In this document: piece by piece, positions 1-7,756 of the stretch | How the letters are laid out: every line of letters begins with the position of its first letter | Numbering within the stretch: the stretch's first letter is position 1 | NCBI RefSeq assembly: GCF_019890615.1 | Contig: NZ_JAINVZ010000033.1 | Coordinates: forward strand, 1-55,350 | Direction: 5' to 3' | Length of the DNA stretch: 55,350 bases | From: Streptantibioticus parmotrematis | Lineage (GTDB): Bacteria > Actinomycetota > Actinomycetes > Streptomycetales > Streptomycetaceae | Notes under the pieces: generated by a model | The model's input: the letters and a program-made list of their open reading frames with translations, nothing else | Databases searched by the model: none | What the model was told of the DNA's origin: nothing | Position numbers and translations under genes: made by a program

Positions 1-28
1 ACGGGACAGGCGGGACATGACCGCGAGG

Positions 29-53
29 CGTGGTGGCGCGTCGCGCCACCACG
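29..53. repeat. Perfect 12-bp-arm palindrome
   Basis: Arms 29-40 (CGTGGTGGCGCG) and 42-53 are exact reverse complements around a single T. It lies in the first 204 bases, where I recognise no gene. It could be an operator, a site-specific recombination half, or a hairpin. The sequence alone does not say which. Confidence 0.6.
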
Positions 54-204
54 AGCCGGAGCAGTCCGCTCGGGGACGACGCGTCCTCGAACCGACTTCC
101 TCTACGCCCGTGTCCTGTACGCCTGGGGGCGGGCGCCCCGGCGCGGCCACACCGGGCGGAGCCTCAGTCGCGCGGCGGGTCCTGGGCGTCGTCGGGCTCC
201 GCGG

Positions 205-819
205 GCCGCCCGCGACCCCGTCGTCCACCTCGGGGACACCCTCGACGACGCCGGGGAGTGCTTCGACAAGGTCGCCCGCGTGCTCGGCCTGCCCTATCCG
301 GGCGGCCCCGCGATCGACCGGGCCGCACGCGAGGGCGATCCGGACGCCGTCCGCTTCCCACGGCCCCTGACCGGATCGCGCGACGACCGCTACGCCTTCT
401 CCTTCTCCGGCCTGAAGACGGCCGCCGCCCGCTGGGCCGAGTCCGGTGCCGCGAAGGGGCGGGTCGCCGACGCGGCCGCCTCGTTGCAGGAGGCGGTCGC
501 CGACGTCCTCACCCGCAAGGCGGTCACCGCCTGCCGGGACCACGACGTGAAGACCCTGGTGGTGGTCGGCGGAGTGGCCGCCAACTCCCGCGTACGGTCA
601 CTGGCCCAGGAGCGCTGCGCGGCCGCCGGCATCGAACTGCGCGTCCCGCCCCTGAAGTTGTGCACCGACAACGGCGCCATGATCGCCGCCGTCGGCGACC
701 TGCTCGTACGCGCCGGAACCGAACCCGCCCCGCTGGACGTCTCGATCGACCCCTCCGCGCCCTTGGAGCACGCCGCCCTGCACCCCGTCGCCGTCCCGGT
801 CGCCCCGCGAGTCGCGTGA
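205..819 (+). pseudogene. tsaD: tsaD fragment (C-terminal two thirds of a t6A synthase subunit)
   Basis: TsaD is the Kae1-type ATPase subunit that makes the threonylcarbamoyl modification on tRNA A37. Recognisable TsaD sequence begins near 205 with [14 protein letters not shown] and runs to the stop: [15 protein letters not shown], the FSFSGLKT motif, [13 protein letters not shown] and the C-terminal motif [13 protein letters not shown]. The N-terminal lobe, with its HxxxH metal ligands and SGGH loop, cannot be found in any frame of 1-204, although the frame stays open to base 1. In addition the normally invariant DDAAGE reads DDAGE, a clean loss of one Ala codon. Both defects suggest a displaced, non-functional copy; a full tsaD would have to be elsewhere. 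A frame-1 fusion with an unrecognised upstream domain is the alternative. Confidence 0.7.
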
Positions 820-846
820 TCACGCCCGCCTCCCGCTCCGCTGACG

Positions 847-2277
847 TCAGGGTGCGTACGGCGTGAGCTCCGGCCGTCGGTCGCGGACCGGGCTGACCGA
901 TTCGAGGGCCGCGCCCAGCCGCAGCAGGGTGGGTTCGTCGTACCAGCGCGAGACGAGCTGGACGCCGATCGGCAGGCCGTCGGCGGTGGCACCGAACGGC
1001 AGCGAGAGGGCCGGCAGTCCCGTGAGGTTGAACGGGACGGTCGCCCGCATGATCCCGCGCGCCGGCACCTCCACCCCGCCGACCTCGAACCTCGGGCGGG
1101 CGAACGGCGGCGCGGGGATCGGGCACACCGGACACACCAGCACGTCGTACCGCTCGAAGCAGCCCGCGAACAACGAGCTGAGCGCGTCGACCCGTCGCTG
1201 CGCGTCGAGGTAGTCGGCCTGCGGCACGTCCGGCGCCTCCAGGGCCCGCCGGATCACCCGGTGCAGTTCGTCCTCGCGGCCCGCCGCGATCCGCCGGAAG
1301 TACGGCACCACCTCCGCGGTGAACAGCACCGCGCTCAACTCCGTGGCGTCCACCGCCTCCAGTCCGGCCAGCGGAGCCGGTTCGACGGTGCAGCCCAGCT
1401 CCCGCAGTGCCTCCGCGGCCGCGACGACGGTCGCCGCCACCTCGCGGTCCACCGGCCCGAACGCGGGCTCGCAGGCCCACCCCACCCGCACACCGGCCGG
1501 GGCCGGAACGCCGTCGGCGGCCGGATCCAGCGGCGGCGAGTGCCGTACGTGGCCATCGACGCCGTCCGGCCCGGAGAGCGCCCGAAGGGCCGTGGCGATG
1601 TCCCTGACGCTGCGGGCCATCGGCCCGACATGCCAGTAGCGGCTGGGCACTTCGGGCCAGTGGCCGGTGACGGGGATCCGCCCGCGGGTCGCCTTCAGGG
1701 CGACGATGCCGGTGTCGTGGGCGGGTCCGCGTACCGAGATGGCCACGTCGCTGCCCAGCCCGAGCGGCGACATCCCGGCGGCGACGGCCGCCGCCTCGCC
1801 GCCGCTCGACCCGCCGGGAGTCCGCTCGCCGTCCCAGGGGTTGCGGGTGAGGCCGAAGAGCGCGTTGTCGGTCTCGGTCCAGTAGGAGAACTCCGGGAGG
1901 TTCGTCTTGGCCATCGGTATCCCACCGGCCGCCCGCAGCCTGGCGACTGACGTGGCGTCAGCATCGGGGACCCGATCGCGGAAGAGGACCGAGCCCCGGG
2001 TGGTCACGGCCCCCGCCACGTCCAGTGAGTCCTTCACCGTGAACGGCACACCGTGCAGCGGTCCGACCGCCTCACCGGCCGCCACGGTCGCGTCCGCGGC
2101 CCGCGCCGCGGCGAGACCCCGTTCGGCGAGTACGGTCACCACGGCGTTGAGTCGCGGGTCGACCGCCTCGATCCGCTCCAGGTGCGCGCGCATCACCTCC
2201 ACCGCGGACACCCGTCGTGCGGCGACGAGCGCCGCCAACGCGGTCGCGTCCAAGTGGCTGAGCTCGTCCCCACCCAT
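847..2277 (-). CDS. Amidase (amidase-signature family)
   Basis: A 476-aa cytoplasmic hydrolase of the GatA-like amidase-signature family, cleaving a carboxamide of unknown structure. The Ser-cisSer-Lys triad is visible: Lys82 (VKDS), cis-Ser157 in GGSSGG and Ser181 in DVAISVRG. The 24-residue spacing between the two serines is the usual one. The nucleophile loop reads AISVR where GGSIR is typical, so the oxyanion pocket may differ. The ATG at 2277 is preceded by GGAAGGGG; an ATG further upstream adds 30 unlikely residues. It is the last gene of the minus-strand operon running from 4245. Not GatA itself: gatB and gatC are absent nearby. Its substrate is unknown. Confidence 0.88.
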   Translation of the reverse strand: MGGDELSHLDATALAALVAARRVSAVEVMRAHLERIEAVDPRLNAVVTVLAERGLAAARAADATVAAGEAVGPLHGVPFTVKDSLDVAGAVTTRGSVLFRDRVPDADATSVARLRAAGGIPMAKTNLPEFSYWTETDNALFGLTRNPWDGERTPGGSSGGEAAAVAAGMSPLGLGSDVAISVRGPAHDTGIVALKATRGRIPVTGHWPEVPSRYWHVGPMARSVRDIATALRALSGPDGVDGHVRHSPPLDPAADGVPAPAGVRVGWACEPAFGPVDREVAATVVAAAEALRELGCTVEPAPLAGLEAVDATELSAVLFTAEVVPYFRRIAAGREDELHRVIRRALEAPDVPQADYLDAQRRVDALSSLFAGCFERYDVLVCPVCPIPAPPFARPRFEVGGVEVPARGIMRATVPFNLTGLPALSLPFGATADGLPIGVQLVSRWYDEPTLLRLGAALESVSPVRDRRPELTPYAP

Positions 2278-2386
2278 CGCACACGCCCCTTCCGTCCCGT
2301 GGATCCCCCATCCTGCGGCCCACGCGCCACGCGCGGCAAACGACCCCGTCCTCCCGGCAGGACCCACCGCGTCGACGCCCGCCCGC

Positions 2387-3022
2387 CTAGCCGGGGATCC
2401 GGCGTATCTCCGTCACGTACGTGGCGATGTCGGGAATGCCGTCCAGGACGGCGAGTTCGACGATCACCGTCCACGGCGTGCGCCCGCGCAGCCGTTCGGC
2501 GAACGGGTACCCCGCGATCGTCTGGAACGTCCGCGTTCCGCGCACGGGCGCGTTGGGGTAGAGCGTCGCTCCCGAGTTGATCGCGGACAGCCGGATCCGG
2601 TCCCCGTGGGCGGCGACCAGGCCGGCGGTGTCGAGTACGAGGACGTCGTGCGGGCGGCCGCGATTGCGCCGGGCCTTGAGCAACTGGTCGAGGCGCTGGG
2701 GGTGGAGCCACAGGAACACCCGCTCGTTGAGCGCGGCCAGCCACTCCTGGGCGGACATGTCGAGGAGGACCCGGTCCAGGATGTGCGGTCGCAGCGGGGT
2801 CTGGTCGCGCAGGGCGACGTCGCCGAGCACCGGGTGCGGGACGGTCAGCCTCCGCGGGCGCGGACTGCCCAGGACCGCGGCTTGCTCGTCGGCGGTCAGC
2901 GCGGACGTCGAAACGATGCGCTCGGCCGTCAGCAGGCCGTGCGCGGTGATGGAACGGGCCGCGCCCGCCTCGGCCAGGTGGTACAGCCGTGGGTAGCGCC
3001 CGACGAGCTCGTCGATGTCCAT
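2387..3022 (-). CDS. DUF7002-like conserved protein
   Basis: A 211-aa soluble protein without signal peptide or membrane segment. The N-terminus [24 protein letters not shown] resembles DUF7002-type proteins. More loosely it resembles the start of ADP-ribosyltransferase-like folds (H near a beta strand, then I-x-x-x-G-L), but I cannot identify an NAD-binding triad with certainty. Further conserved-looking blocks are [28 protein letters not shown] and a C-terminal strand pair around [18 protein letters not shown]. The start lies 9 bases after the stop of the upstream lyase gene, so the two are very likely co-transcribed. The function is not known, and the family name is a recollection rather than a search result. 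Confidence 0.7.
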   Translation of the reverse strand: MDIDELVGRYPRLYHLAEAGAARSITAHGLLTAERIVSTSALTADEQAAVLGSPRPRRLTVPHPVLGDVALRDQTPLRPHILDRVLLDMSAQEWLAALNERVFLWLHPQRLDQLLKARRNRGRPHDVLVLDTAGLVAAHGDRIRLSAINSGATLYPNAPVRGTRTFQTIAGYPFAERLRGRTPWTVIVELAVLDGIPDIATYVTEIRRIPG

Positions 3023-3031
3023 GACGACTCC

Positions 3032-3832
3032 TCAGGGACGCGGGCGCTCGGCCGGATCACGCGTCCCCTGCTCGCGGTCGTAGCGGACCAGGCGGTCCTG
3101 CATGACGGCGTAAGAAGTGGCCGACGGAGGACTCCCACCGTCGCGGAGGCCCGTGGCGGTCCGCACGGCCGCGTCGACGGCGGCCCGGTAGGGAAGGGAC
3201 CCGGTGCTGACGCGGCGCACTCCGAGGTCGGCCAGCTCGGCGAGGGTGAGGGTGGGGTGGGCCAGGACGTTGACGGGGGCCGTGACGGCATCGGTCAGCT
3301 GCCGCAGCACGACGGGGTCCGCGGCGCCGGGCACGAACACGCCGTCGGCACCGGCCGCCACGTAGGAGCGGGCGCGTTCCACGGTCTCCTCGACGGTGGC
3401 CCGCTGGCCGAGCCAGTAGGTGTCGACGCGGGCGTTGACGAACAGGTGCGGCTCCCGGTCCTTGACGGCCGCGATCTTCGCCGCGTGGGCGGCGGGGTCG
3501 ATGAGCTCCTCCGCGGAACTGTCCTCGATGTTGACACCCGCGGCGCCGAGGCTCGCGGCGTAGGCGGCGACCTGTTCGGGGTCGTCGCTGTAGCCGTCCT
3601 CGATGTCCACGGAGACGTACGCCGGGAGCGCTCGCAGCTTGTGCGCGAGGGCGAGGGTGGCGTCCTTGGAGGCGCGGCCCCCGTCCGGGCTGCCCGACGC
3701 CGCGGCGACGCCGAAGCTCGTGGTGCCGATGGCGGGGAAGCCTGCTTCGGCGAAGGCGAGTGCGGAGGCGACGTCCCAGGCGTTGGGGAGCAGAAGCGGG
3801 GAGTCCTGCTGGTGGAGGTCGGTGAACGTCAT
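3032..3832 (-). CDS. Isocitrate lyase / PEP mutase family enzyme
   Basis: A 266-aa TIM-barrel C-C or P-C lyase of the ICL/PEPM superfamily. Visible are the N-terminal LLPNAWDVASA, the metal-binding strand VSVDIEDG (Asp76, Glu78, Asp79), GVNIEDS, and FVNARVDT with Arg135. The catalytic KKCGH loop of true isocitrate lyases is missing, so it is a PEPM / 2-methylisocitrate-lyase-like member with an unknown 2-oxoacid-type substrate. The ATG at 3832 has AAAGG upstream; the 14 extra residues of a longer frame are low-complexity. It is the second gene of the operon, after the ABM protein and before the DUF7002-like gene, and is probably controlled by the divergent TetR. Confidence 0.88.
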   Translation of the reverse strand: MTFTDLHQQDSPLLLPNAWDVASALAFAEAGFPAIGTTSFGVAAASGSPDGGRASKDATLALAHKLRALPAYVSVDIEDGYSDDPEQVAAYAASLGAAGVNIEDSSAEELIDPAAHAAKIAAVKDREPHLFVNARVDTYWLGQRATVEETVERARSYVAAGADGVFVPGAADPVVLRQLTDAVTAPVNVLAHPTLTLAELADLGVRRVSTGSLPYRAAVDAAVRTATGLRDGGSPPSATSYAVMQDRLVRYDREQGTRDPAERPRP

Positions 3833-3951
3833 GGCGGTGGCGCCTTTCTGCGGGGGCCGGCCCTGGGGCGGCACGTTCCCGAACGCGGTGCCGGGGGGCG
3901 TTGGCGGGTGGTGCGTTGCCGGTGGTGCGTTCCCGGGCCGGGTGGCGGGGC

Positions 3952-4245
3952 CTATTCGGTGGCGTCGTACAGCTCCACGGTGCGGCTGTCGAGGAGGGGC
4001 ACGATCTGTTCGAGCACGAGTCGCGTGAAGTGCGCGCTCTGCCGGTGTTCGGCGAAGGCCTCGCGCGAGGCATAGCGTTCGAGCAGGACCACACCGCGCG
4101 GGTCGCCGAGTTCACGGTAGACGTCGAAGGCGAGGTTGCCGGGCTCGCGACGGCTGGCTTCGGCCAGTTGCGGAAGGAGTGCGAGGAGCTGCGGTTCCCT
4201 GCCTTCCGCGACGGTGTAGCGGGCGATGACCTGGAGTTCGGTCAT
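3952..4245 (-). CDS. ABM-domain putative quinol monooxygenase
   Basis: A 97-aa protein of the antibiotic-biosynthesis-monooxygenase fold (YgiN/LsrG-like), which acts as a ferredoxin-like dimer on quinols or small aldehydes without cofactors. It shows VIARYTVAEGREPQLLALLPQLAEASRREPGNLAFDVY in separate blocks, then GVVLLERYASREAFAEH and SAHFTRLVLEQIVPLL. The start is fixed by AAGGAG seven to eight bases upstream of the ATG at 4245; a second ATG fifteen bases upstream lacks a ribosome site. It is first in the operon and closest to the TetR operators. The family often accompanies lyases or oxidoreductases that handle reactive small molecules. Confidence 0.85.
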   Translation of the reverse strand: MTELQVIARYTVAEGREPQLLALLPQLAEASRREPGNLAFDVYRELGDPRGVVLLERYASREAFAEHRQSAHFTRLVLEQIVPLLDSRTVELYDATE

Positions 4246-4393
4246 GGTGCTCTCCTTCATGGCTCACGGCTGCTCAGGGGCTCATGGTTCAAGGCCGCTC
4301 AGGGGCTCGGTCGCCGACGAGACGCGGCCGTCTTCGCCCGTCTCGCCAGGTCACCGCACCACGCCTTCTTCGTGGTGATCCCTTCCCACCCGC

Positions 4394-4421
4394 AAAAACT
4401 GGGCTGAGCAACCCTCTTTTC
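4394..4421. promoter_or_regulatory. Upstream TetR operator-like inverted repeat (imperfect copy)
   Basis: The left arm AAAAACTGGGCT and right arm AACCCTCTTTTC are separated by four bases. It matches the repeat at 4445-4472 at 10 of 12 bases in each arm and has the same spacer length. The two starts are 51 bp apart, close to five helical turns. It lies between the divergent ABM operon and the tetR gene, where an operator is expected. Confidence 0.65.
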
Positions 4422-4444
4422 ATCATGAGCCCATGCAACACCCG

Positions 4445-4472
4445 AAAAAGAGGGCTGTCAAGCCCTCTTTTT
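4445..4472. promoter_or_regulatory. TetR operator-like perfect inverted repeat
   Basis: The arms 4445-4456 (AAAAAGAGGGCT) and 4461-4472 are exact reverse complements around a 4-base spacer, ending 15 bases before the tetR ATG. Position, symmetry and a second degenerate copy 51 bp upstream fit an autoregulatory operator. As a hairpin with an A-run and a T-run it could also act as a terminator, but no gene ends just upstream of it on either strand. Confidence 0.7.
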
Positions 4473-4487
4473 GCTACGCTGGACACC

Positions 4488-5147
4488 ATGACCACGACCG
4501 AGGCGCGCCCGTCGAAGCTGACCCCCCGGGGCCGGGCGACGCGGGAGCGGATCATCCAGGCAGCCGCCGAGCTGATCTACGAGCACGGGGTGCAGAACAC
4601 CAACAACGAGCGGATACGGCTGGCGGCGGGCGTCAGCGGCTCGCAGCTCACCCGGCACTTCCCCACCAAGGAAAGCCTCGTACGGGCCGTGATCGCCTGG
4701 CGCGCCGACACCGTGATCGCCCTCCACAAGATCCCGCAGCTCGGCCACCTGGACACCTTCGCGTCGCTGCGTCTGTGGGCCGATTCCTACATCGAACGCG
4801 AGGAGCTGTGCCGCGGAGGGTGTTCCTACGGCTCGCTCGCCGGTGAAGCCCTCAAGGCCGCCCCTTCGCTGCGTCCCGACGTCGCCGACGGATTCGAACG
4901 CTGGGAGGACCTCTTCCGGGCCGGGCTGACCGCGATGCGCGAGCGGGGCGACCTGCGCCCGCAGGCCGACCCCGACCAGCTCACCCACCTGCTCATGGCG
5001 GCCTTCCAAGGCGGCATGCTGCTGAACCAGGCGGCCGACGACGTGGCCCCCCTGCGCGACGCCCTCGACGCCGCGCTCGCCCACGTCGAATCCTTCGCCA
5101 CGCACCCCGTCCCGCACGACGACGCCACGGGCGGTGAGGCCCCATGA
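4488..5147 (+). CDS. TetR family transcriptional regulator
   Basis: A 219-aa repressor. The N-terminal helix-turn-helix (about residues 15-60: GRATRERIIQAAAELI, then GVSGSQLTRHFPTKESLV) is followed by a TetR_C-type ligand-binding domain with a conserved-looking CRGGCSYGSLAGE segment; the two cysteines of that segment could sense a ligand. Two inverted repeats in the divergent promoter region suggest that it represses itself and the ABM-lyase-DUF7002-amidase operon. The start at 4488 follows the perfect repeat; longer frames would run through the operators. Its last codons overlap the next gene as ATGA, so repressor and glycosylase are translationally coupled. Confidence 0.9.
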   Translation: MTTTEARPSKLTPRGRATRERIIQAAAELIYEHGVQNTNNERIRLAAGVSGSQLTRHFPTKESLVRAVIAWRADTVIALHKIPQLGHLDTFASLRLWADSYIEREELCRGGCSYGSLAGEALKAAPSLRPDVADGFERWEDLFRAGLTAMRERGDLRPQADPDQLTHLLMAAFQGGMLLNQAADDVAPLRDALDAALAHVESFATHPVPHDDATGGEAP

Positions 5148-5827
5148 AAGCGGCTTCCGGACAACACGAACGTCATCACCACTACCTGGCGGCCGAGGAC
5201 CCCGTCTTCGCCCGCATCATCGCCGCCTACGGCATCCAGGACCCGTTCGCGTGGCACGACGGCGGGCGCACCGGCACCGCCCGGTTCCCCGCGCTGTTCC
5301 TGCACGTCCTCAGCCAACGCACCAGCGCCGTCGCGGCGTTCACCCTCTACGACCGCACGGCCGAGGCCCTCGGCGGGCCCGTCACCGCGCGGGGCCTGGC
5401 CCGCCTGGGACCGTCCGGACTGCGTTCCATCGGCCTGAACGACGCCAAGGCCGCCTGTGCGACCGATCTGGCCCGCGCCCAGCTCGCCGGACGCATCGAC
5501 GTCGAACACCTGGAGACCCAGGACGACGAGGAGGTCGTCGCGACCCTCACCGCGTTCAAGGGCCTGGGCACCTGGACCGCGCAGGCGTTCCTGATGCGGC
5601 AGCTCCAGCGGCCCGACGTCCTGCCCGCCGGCGACACCGCGCTGCACACCGCCATCCAGAAGAACTGGAACCTGCCGGAACCTCCCACCCCGGGCCGGAC
5701 CCGGCACCTGGCCGCCCCCTGGGCACCGTCCCGCAGCTACGCCGCCGCCCTCCTGTGGCGCAGCCTCGTCCCTCCCGGCGAGCCCTACGACCCCAAGGAA
5801 CGCGCGCTGCGAGCGGCCCGCCACTGA
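5144..5827 (+). CDS. AlkA-type DNA-3-methyladenine glycosylase
   Basis: A 227-aa helix-hairpin-helix glycosylase (HhH-GPD superfamily) that would remove alkylated purines from DNA. The helix-hairpin-helix is AFKGLGTWTAQAFL (about 137-150), followed by the catalytic Asp164 in LPAGDTALHTA. The N-terminal FLHVLSQRTSAVAAF corresponds to the GQQVS-like segment of AlkA, here LSQRTS. It overlaps the tetR stop by four bases (ATGA), so it shares that regulator's expression. The pairing with a TetR that seems to control a small catabolic operon is unusual. A second AlkA domain occurs at 52.5-54.0 kb, so the genome carries at least two. Confidence 0.85.
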   Translation: MKAASGQHERHHHYLAAEDPVFARIIAAYGIQDPFAWHDGGRTGTARFPALFLHVLSQRTSAVAAFTLYDRTAEALGGPVTARGLARLGPSGLRSIGLNDAKAACATDLARAQLAGRIDVEHLETQDDEEVVATLTAFKGLGTWTAQAFLMRQLQRPDVLPAGDTALHTAIQKNWNLPEPPTPGRTRHLAAPWAPSRSYAAALLWRSLVPPGEPYDPKERALRAARH

Positions 5828-5904
5828 GGCGGGCGCGGGCGTGAGGGCACCCGTTCGGGCCGCTCCGGGGTGCGCGGCGCCGGGATCCGGCCAGACTCGG
5901 TGCC

Positions 5905-6216
5905 ATGGCAGAGCGATCACGCGGTTCCGCTTCGTCCACGGCGACGAGGAAGCGTCGTCCCGACAAGGGACCGGAGGACGCCGCGCAGGTCGCGCGCGAG
6001 AAGCTGCGGCAGCTCATCAGTCACGGGATCGAGGGCGTGTCCGCGGTCGAACGGACCGATGACGGGTGGCTCGTCTCCGTCGACGTGCTCGAAGTGCCCC
6101 GCATCCCCGACACCACCAGCCTCCTCGCGACCTACGAGGTGCACCTGGAGCCGGGCGGCGCGCTGCTGGACTACCGCAGGTCCCGCCGGTACCGGCGGGG
6201 CGCGGCGGACGAGTGA
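5905..6216 (+). CDS. gvpO: Gas vesicle protein GvpO
   Basis: A 103-aa protein with a basic, disordered N-terminus (about 1-28) followed by the GvpO domain: AREKLRQLISHGIEGVSAVER, DGWLVSVDVLEVPRIPDTTSLLATYEVHLE and a C-terminal YRRSRRYRRG. GvpO is an accessory or regulatory factor for gas-vesicle genes. It is the first gene of the ten-gene plus-strand cluster, ordered O-A-F-G-Y-Z-J-L-S-K as is typical of Streptomyces. No strong ribosome site precedes the ATG at 5905, so the start is the least certain part of the call. Confidence 0.9.
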   Translation: MAERSRGSASSTATRKRRPDKGPEDAAQVAREKLRQLISHGIEGVSAVERTDDGWLVSVDVLEVPRIPDTTSLLATYEVHLEPGGALLDYRRSRRYRRGAADE

Positions 6217-6253
6217 CAGGACCCGTCACCACCGTCGAAAGGACGGACACCCC

Positions 6254-6694
6254 ATGACCACGATCACGTATCCGGGCGAGGTGGCGTGCGTGCCGCGCGC
6301 GGGCACGCTCTACGACGTCCTGGAGCTCATCCTGGACCGAGGCATGGTGATCGACGTCTTCCTGCGGGTCTCGCTGGTCGGCATCGAGATCCTCAAGGTC
6401 GACGCGCGCGTCGTGGTGGCCAGCGTCGACACGTACCTGCGGTTCGCCGAGGCGTGCAACCGGCTCGACCTGGAGAACGACGCCAGCAGCCGGACCGTTC
6501 CCGAGCTGTTCGGCGGCGGCGGAGCCGCGAAGTCCATGGGCAAGCGGAAGGCCAAGAAGGCGGTCGCCTCGGCGGGCGACGCCGTCCGCAAGGCGGTCGG
6601 CCGCGACGGGGACGACGAGGAGGAGCGCCCGCGCCGCGGGAAGTCCACCGGGTCGGGCTCCGGCAGCGCCCGCCGCAAGCGCGCCGAGGCGTAA
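6254..6694 (+). CDS. gvpA: Gas vesicle structural protein GvpA with long basic C-terminal tail
   Basis: A 146-aa protein. Residues about 16-75 form the amphipathic GvpA fold that builds the gas-permeable shell: TLYDVLELILDRGMVID, RVSLVGIEILKVDARVVVASVDTYLRF. Canonical GvpA proteins are about 70-75 residues; here some 70 further residues follow, including a GGGGAAKSMG linker and a Lys/Arg-rich tail (KRKAKK ... RRGKSTG ... RRKRAEA). Such tails are common in Streptomyces GvpA-like proteins. AAAGGA lies upstream of the ATG at 6254. Whether true vesicles form in Streptomyces is unsettled, so the structural role is inferred from the family. Confidence 0.92.
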   Translation: MTTITYPGEVACVPRAGTLYDVLELILDRGMVIDVFLRVSLVGIEILKVDARVVVASVDTYLRFAEACNRLDLENDASSRTVPELFGGGGAAKSMGKRKAKKAVASAGDAVRKAVGRDGDDEEERPRRGKSTGSGSGSARRKRAEA

Positions 6695-6697
6695 GCG

Positions 6698-7501
6698 GTG
6701 GTCACGCGTACCGGCCGCGGGGACGGCGCCCGCGGTCAGGCCCCGGCGACACCGGTGCGGGAGGGGCACCGCGTCTGTGTGTACGCGATCATCCGTTCCG
6801 ACCACCGCCTTCCGGTGGAGGCGCGAGGCGTGGGGAACCCGCCCGTGCGGGTGCGGAAGGTCGACGGGAACGGTGTGGCGGCTGTCGTCAGCGACGCGCC
6901 CGGCGACCTGCGGGCCCGGCGCCGTGACCTGCTCGCGCACCAGGACCTGCTGCTGGGGCTGGCGGAGACCGGAAGCGTCCTGCCGATGCGGTTCGGGTCG
7001 GTCGCCGGCGGGGACGAGGCGGTGCTGAAGCAGCTGCGCGACGGCGAGCAGCGGTACGCGGCGACGCTGCGGAGGCTGGACGGACGCGTCGAGTTCAACC
7101 TCAAGGCGTCGCCGGATCCGGACGCCCTGGCCGCCGTCGTCCGCGAGGACCGTGAGGTCCGGCAACTGAGCGCGGCGGCACGGCGGCGTCCCGGTTACGA
7201 GGCGAACATCCGGCTCGGCCAGGCCGTCGCCGCCGCGCTCGACCGCCGCGCCGCCCAGGCCGCCAGAGATACCCTGGAAACGCTCGTGCCCCTGGCCGAC
7301 GCGACGGCGGCGGGCCCTGACGTGCCCGGTTGCGTGCTGAACGCGTCCTTCCTGGTCGAGCGGGGGCTGCGGGAGGCCTTCCGGGACGCGGTGGCCGCGA
7401 TGACCGATCGCCACCGGGACCGCGCCGTGCTGAAGCTGGCCGGGCCCCTGCCCTGCTACAGCTTCGCCGCATCCGGCGCCGGCGAGCCCGTGGAGGCCTG
7501 A
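6698..7501 (+). CDS. gvpF: Gas vesicle protein GvpF (GvpF/L family)
   Basis: A 267-aa GvpF/L protein. GvpF is a minor shell-assembly factor that binds GvpA and lies on the gas-facing side in cyanobacterial homologues. Landmarks are CVYAIIRSDHRLP, GNGVAAVVSDAP, the LLAHQDLLLGLAETGSVLPMRFG region, GRVEFNLKA, NASFLVERG and the C-terminal KLAGPLPCYSF. The start is GTG at 6698, three bases after the gvpA stop. A second family member, gvpL, lies at 9916. The order A-F-G supports the F assignment. Confidence 0.92.
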   Translation: MVTRTGRGDGARGQAPATPVREGHRVCVYAIIRSDHRLPVEARGVGNPPVRVRKVDGNGVAAVVSDAPGDLRARRRDLLAHQDLLLGLAETGSVLPMRFGSVAGGDEAVLKQLRDGEQRYAATLRRLDGRVEFNLKASPDPDALAAVVREDREVRQLSAAARRRPGYEANIRLGQAVAAALDRRAAQAARDTLETLVPLADATAAGPDVPGCVLNASFLVERGLREAFRDAVAAMTDRHRDRAVLKLAGPLPCYSFAASGAGEPVEA

Positions 7502-7502
7502 C

Positions 7503-7739
7503 GTGGGGCTGATCACCGGGCTGCTCACCCTCCCGCTGGCCCCGGTGCGCGGGGTCGTGTGGATTTCGGAGCGCGTCGTGGAGACCGCGGAACGCGAACT
7601 GTACGACCCGGCCGTCCTGCGCTCCCGGCTGGCGGCACTCAATCAGGAGCTGGAGGCTGGAGAGATCAGCCAGGAGATGTTCGAAGCGGAAGAAGAACGG
7701 CTACTCGACGCACTGGAGGGACACATTCCGCCGCGATAA
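7503..7739 (+). CDS. gvpG: Gas vesicle protein GvpG
   Basis: A 78-aa small assembly protein. The hydrophobic N-terminus GLITGLLTLPLAPVRGVVWISERV is followed by a charged helix with ELYDPAVLRSRLAALNQELEAGEISQEMFEAEEERLL in successive blocks, the standard GvpG layout. The start is GTG at 7503, one base after the gvpF stop, so translation is coupled. In other bacteria GvpG works with GvpF and GvpL in shell nucleation. Confidence 0.92.
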   Translation: MGLITGLLTLPLAPVRGVVWISERVVETAERELYDPAVLRSRLAALNQELEAGEISQEMFEAEEERLLDALEGHIPPR

Positions 7740-7756
7740 CCCGAGAGGCGAGCCCC

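Noticed and set aside
1907-4075. A 722-codon plus-strand open frame antisense to the amidase-lyase operon
   Set aside because: No domain or ribosome site; it results from lack of stops in GC-rich third positions. The opposite strand encodes recognisable enzymes.
4445-4472. Inverted repeat as a simple intrinsic terminator
   Set aside because: No gene ends upstream of it on either strand. It lies just before a tetR start and has a second matching copy, which fits an operator better.
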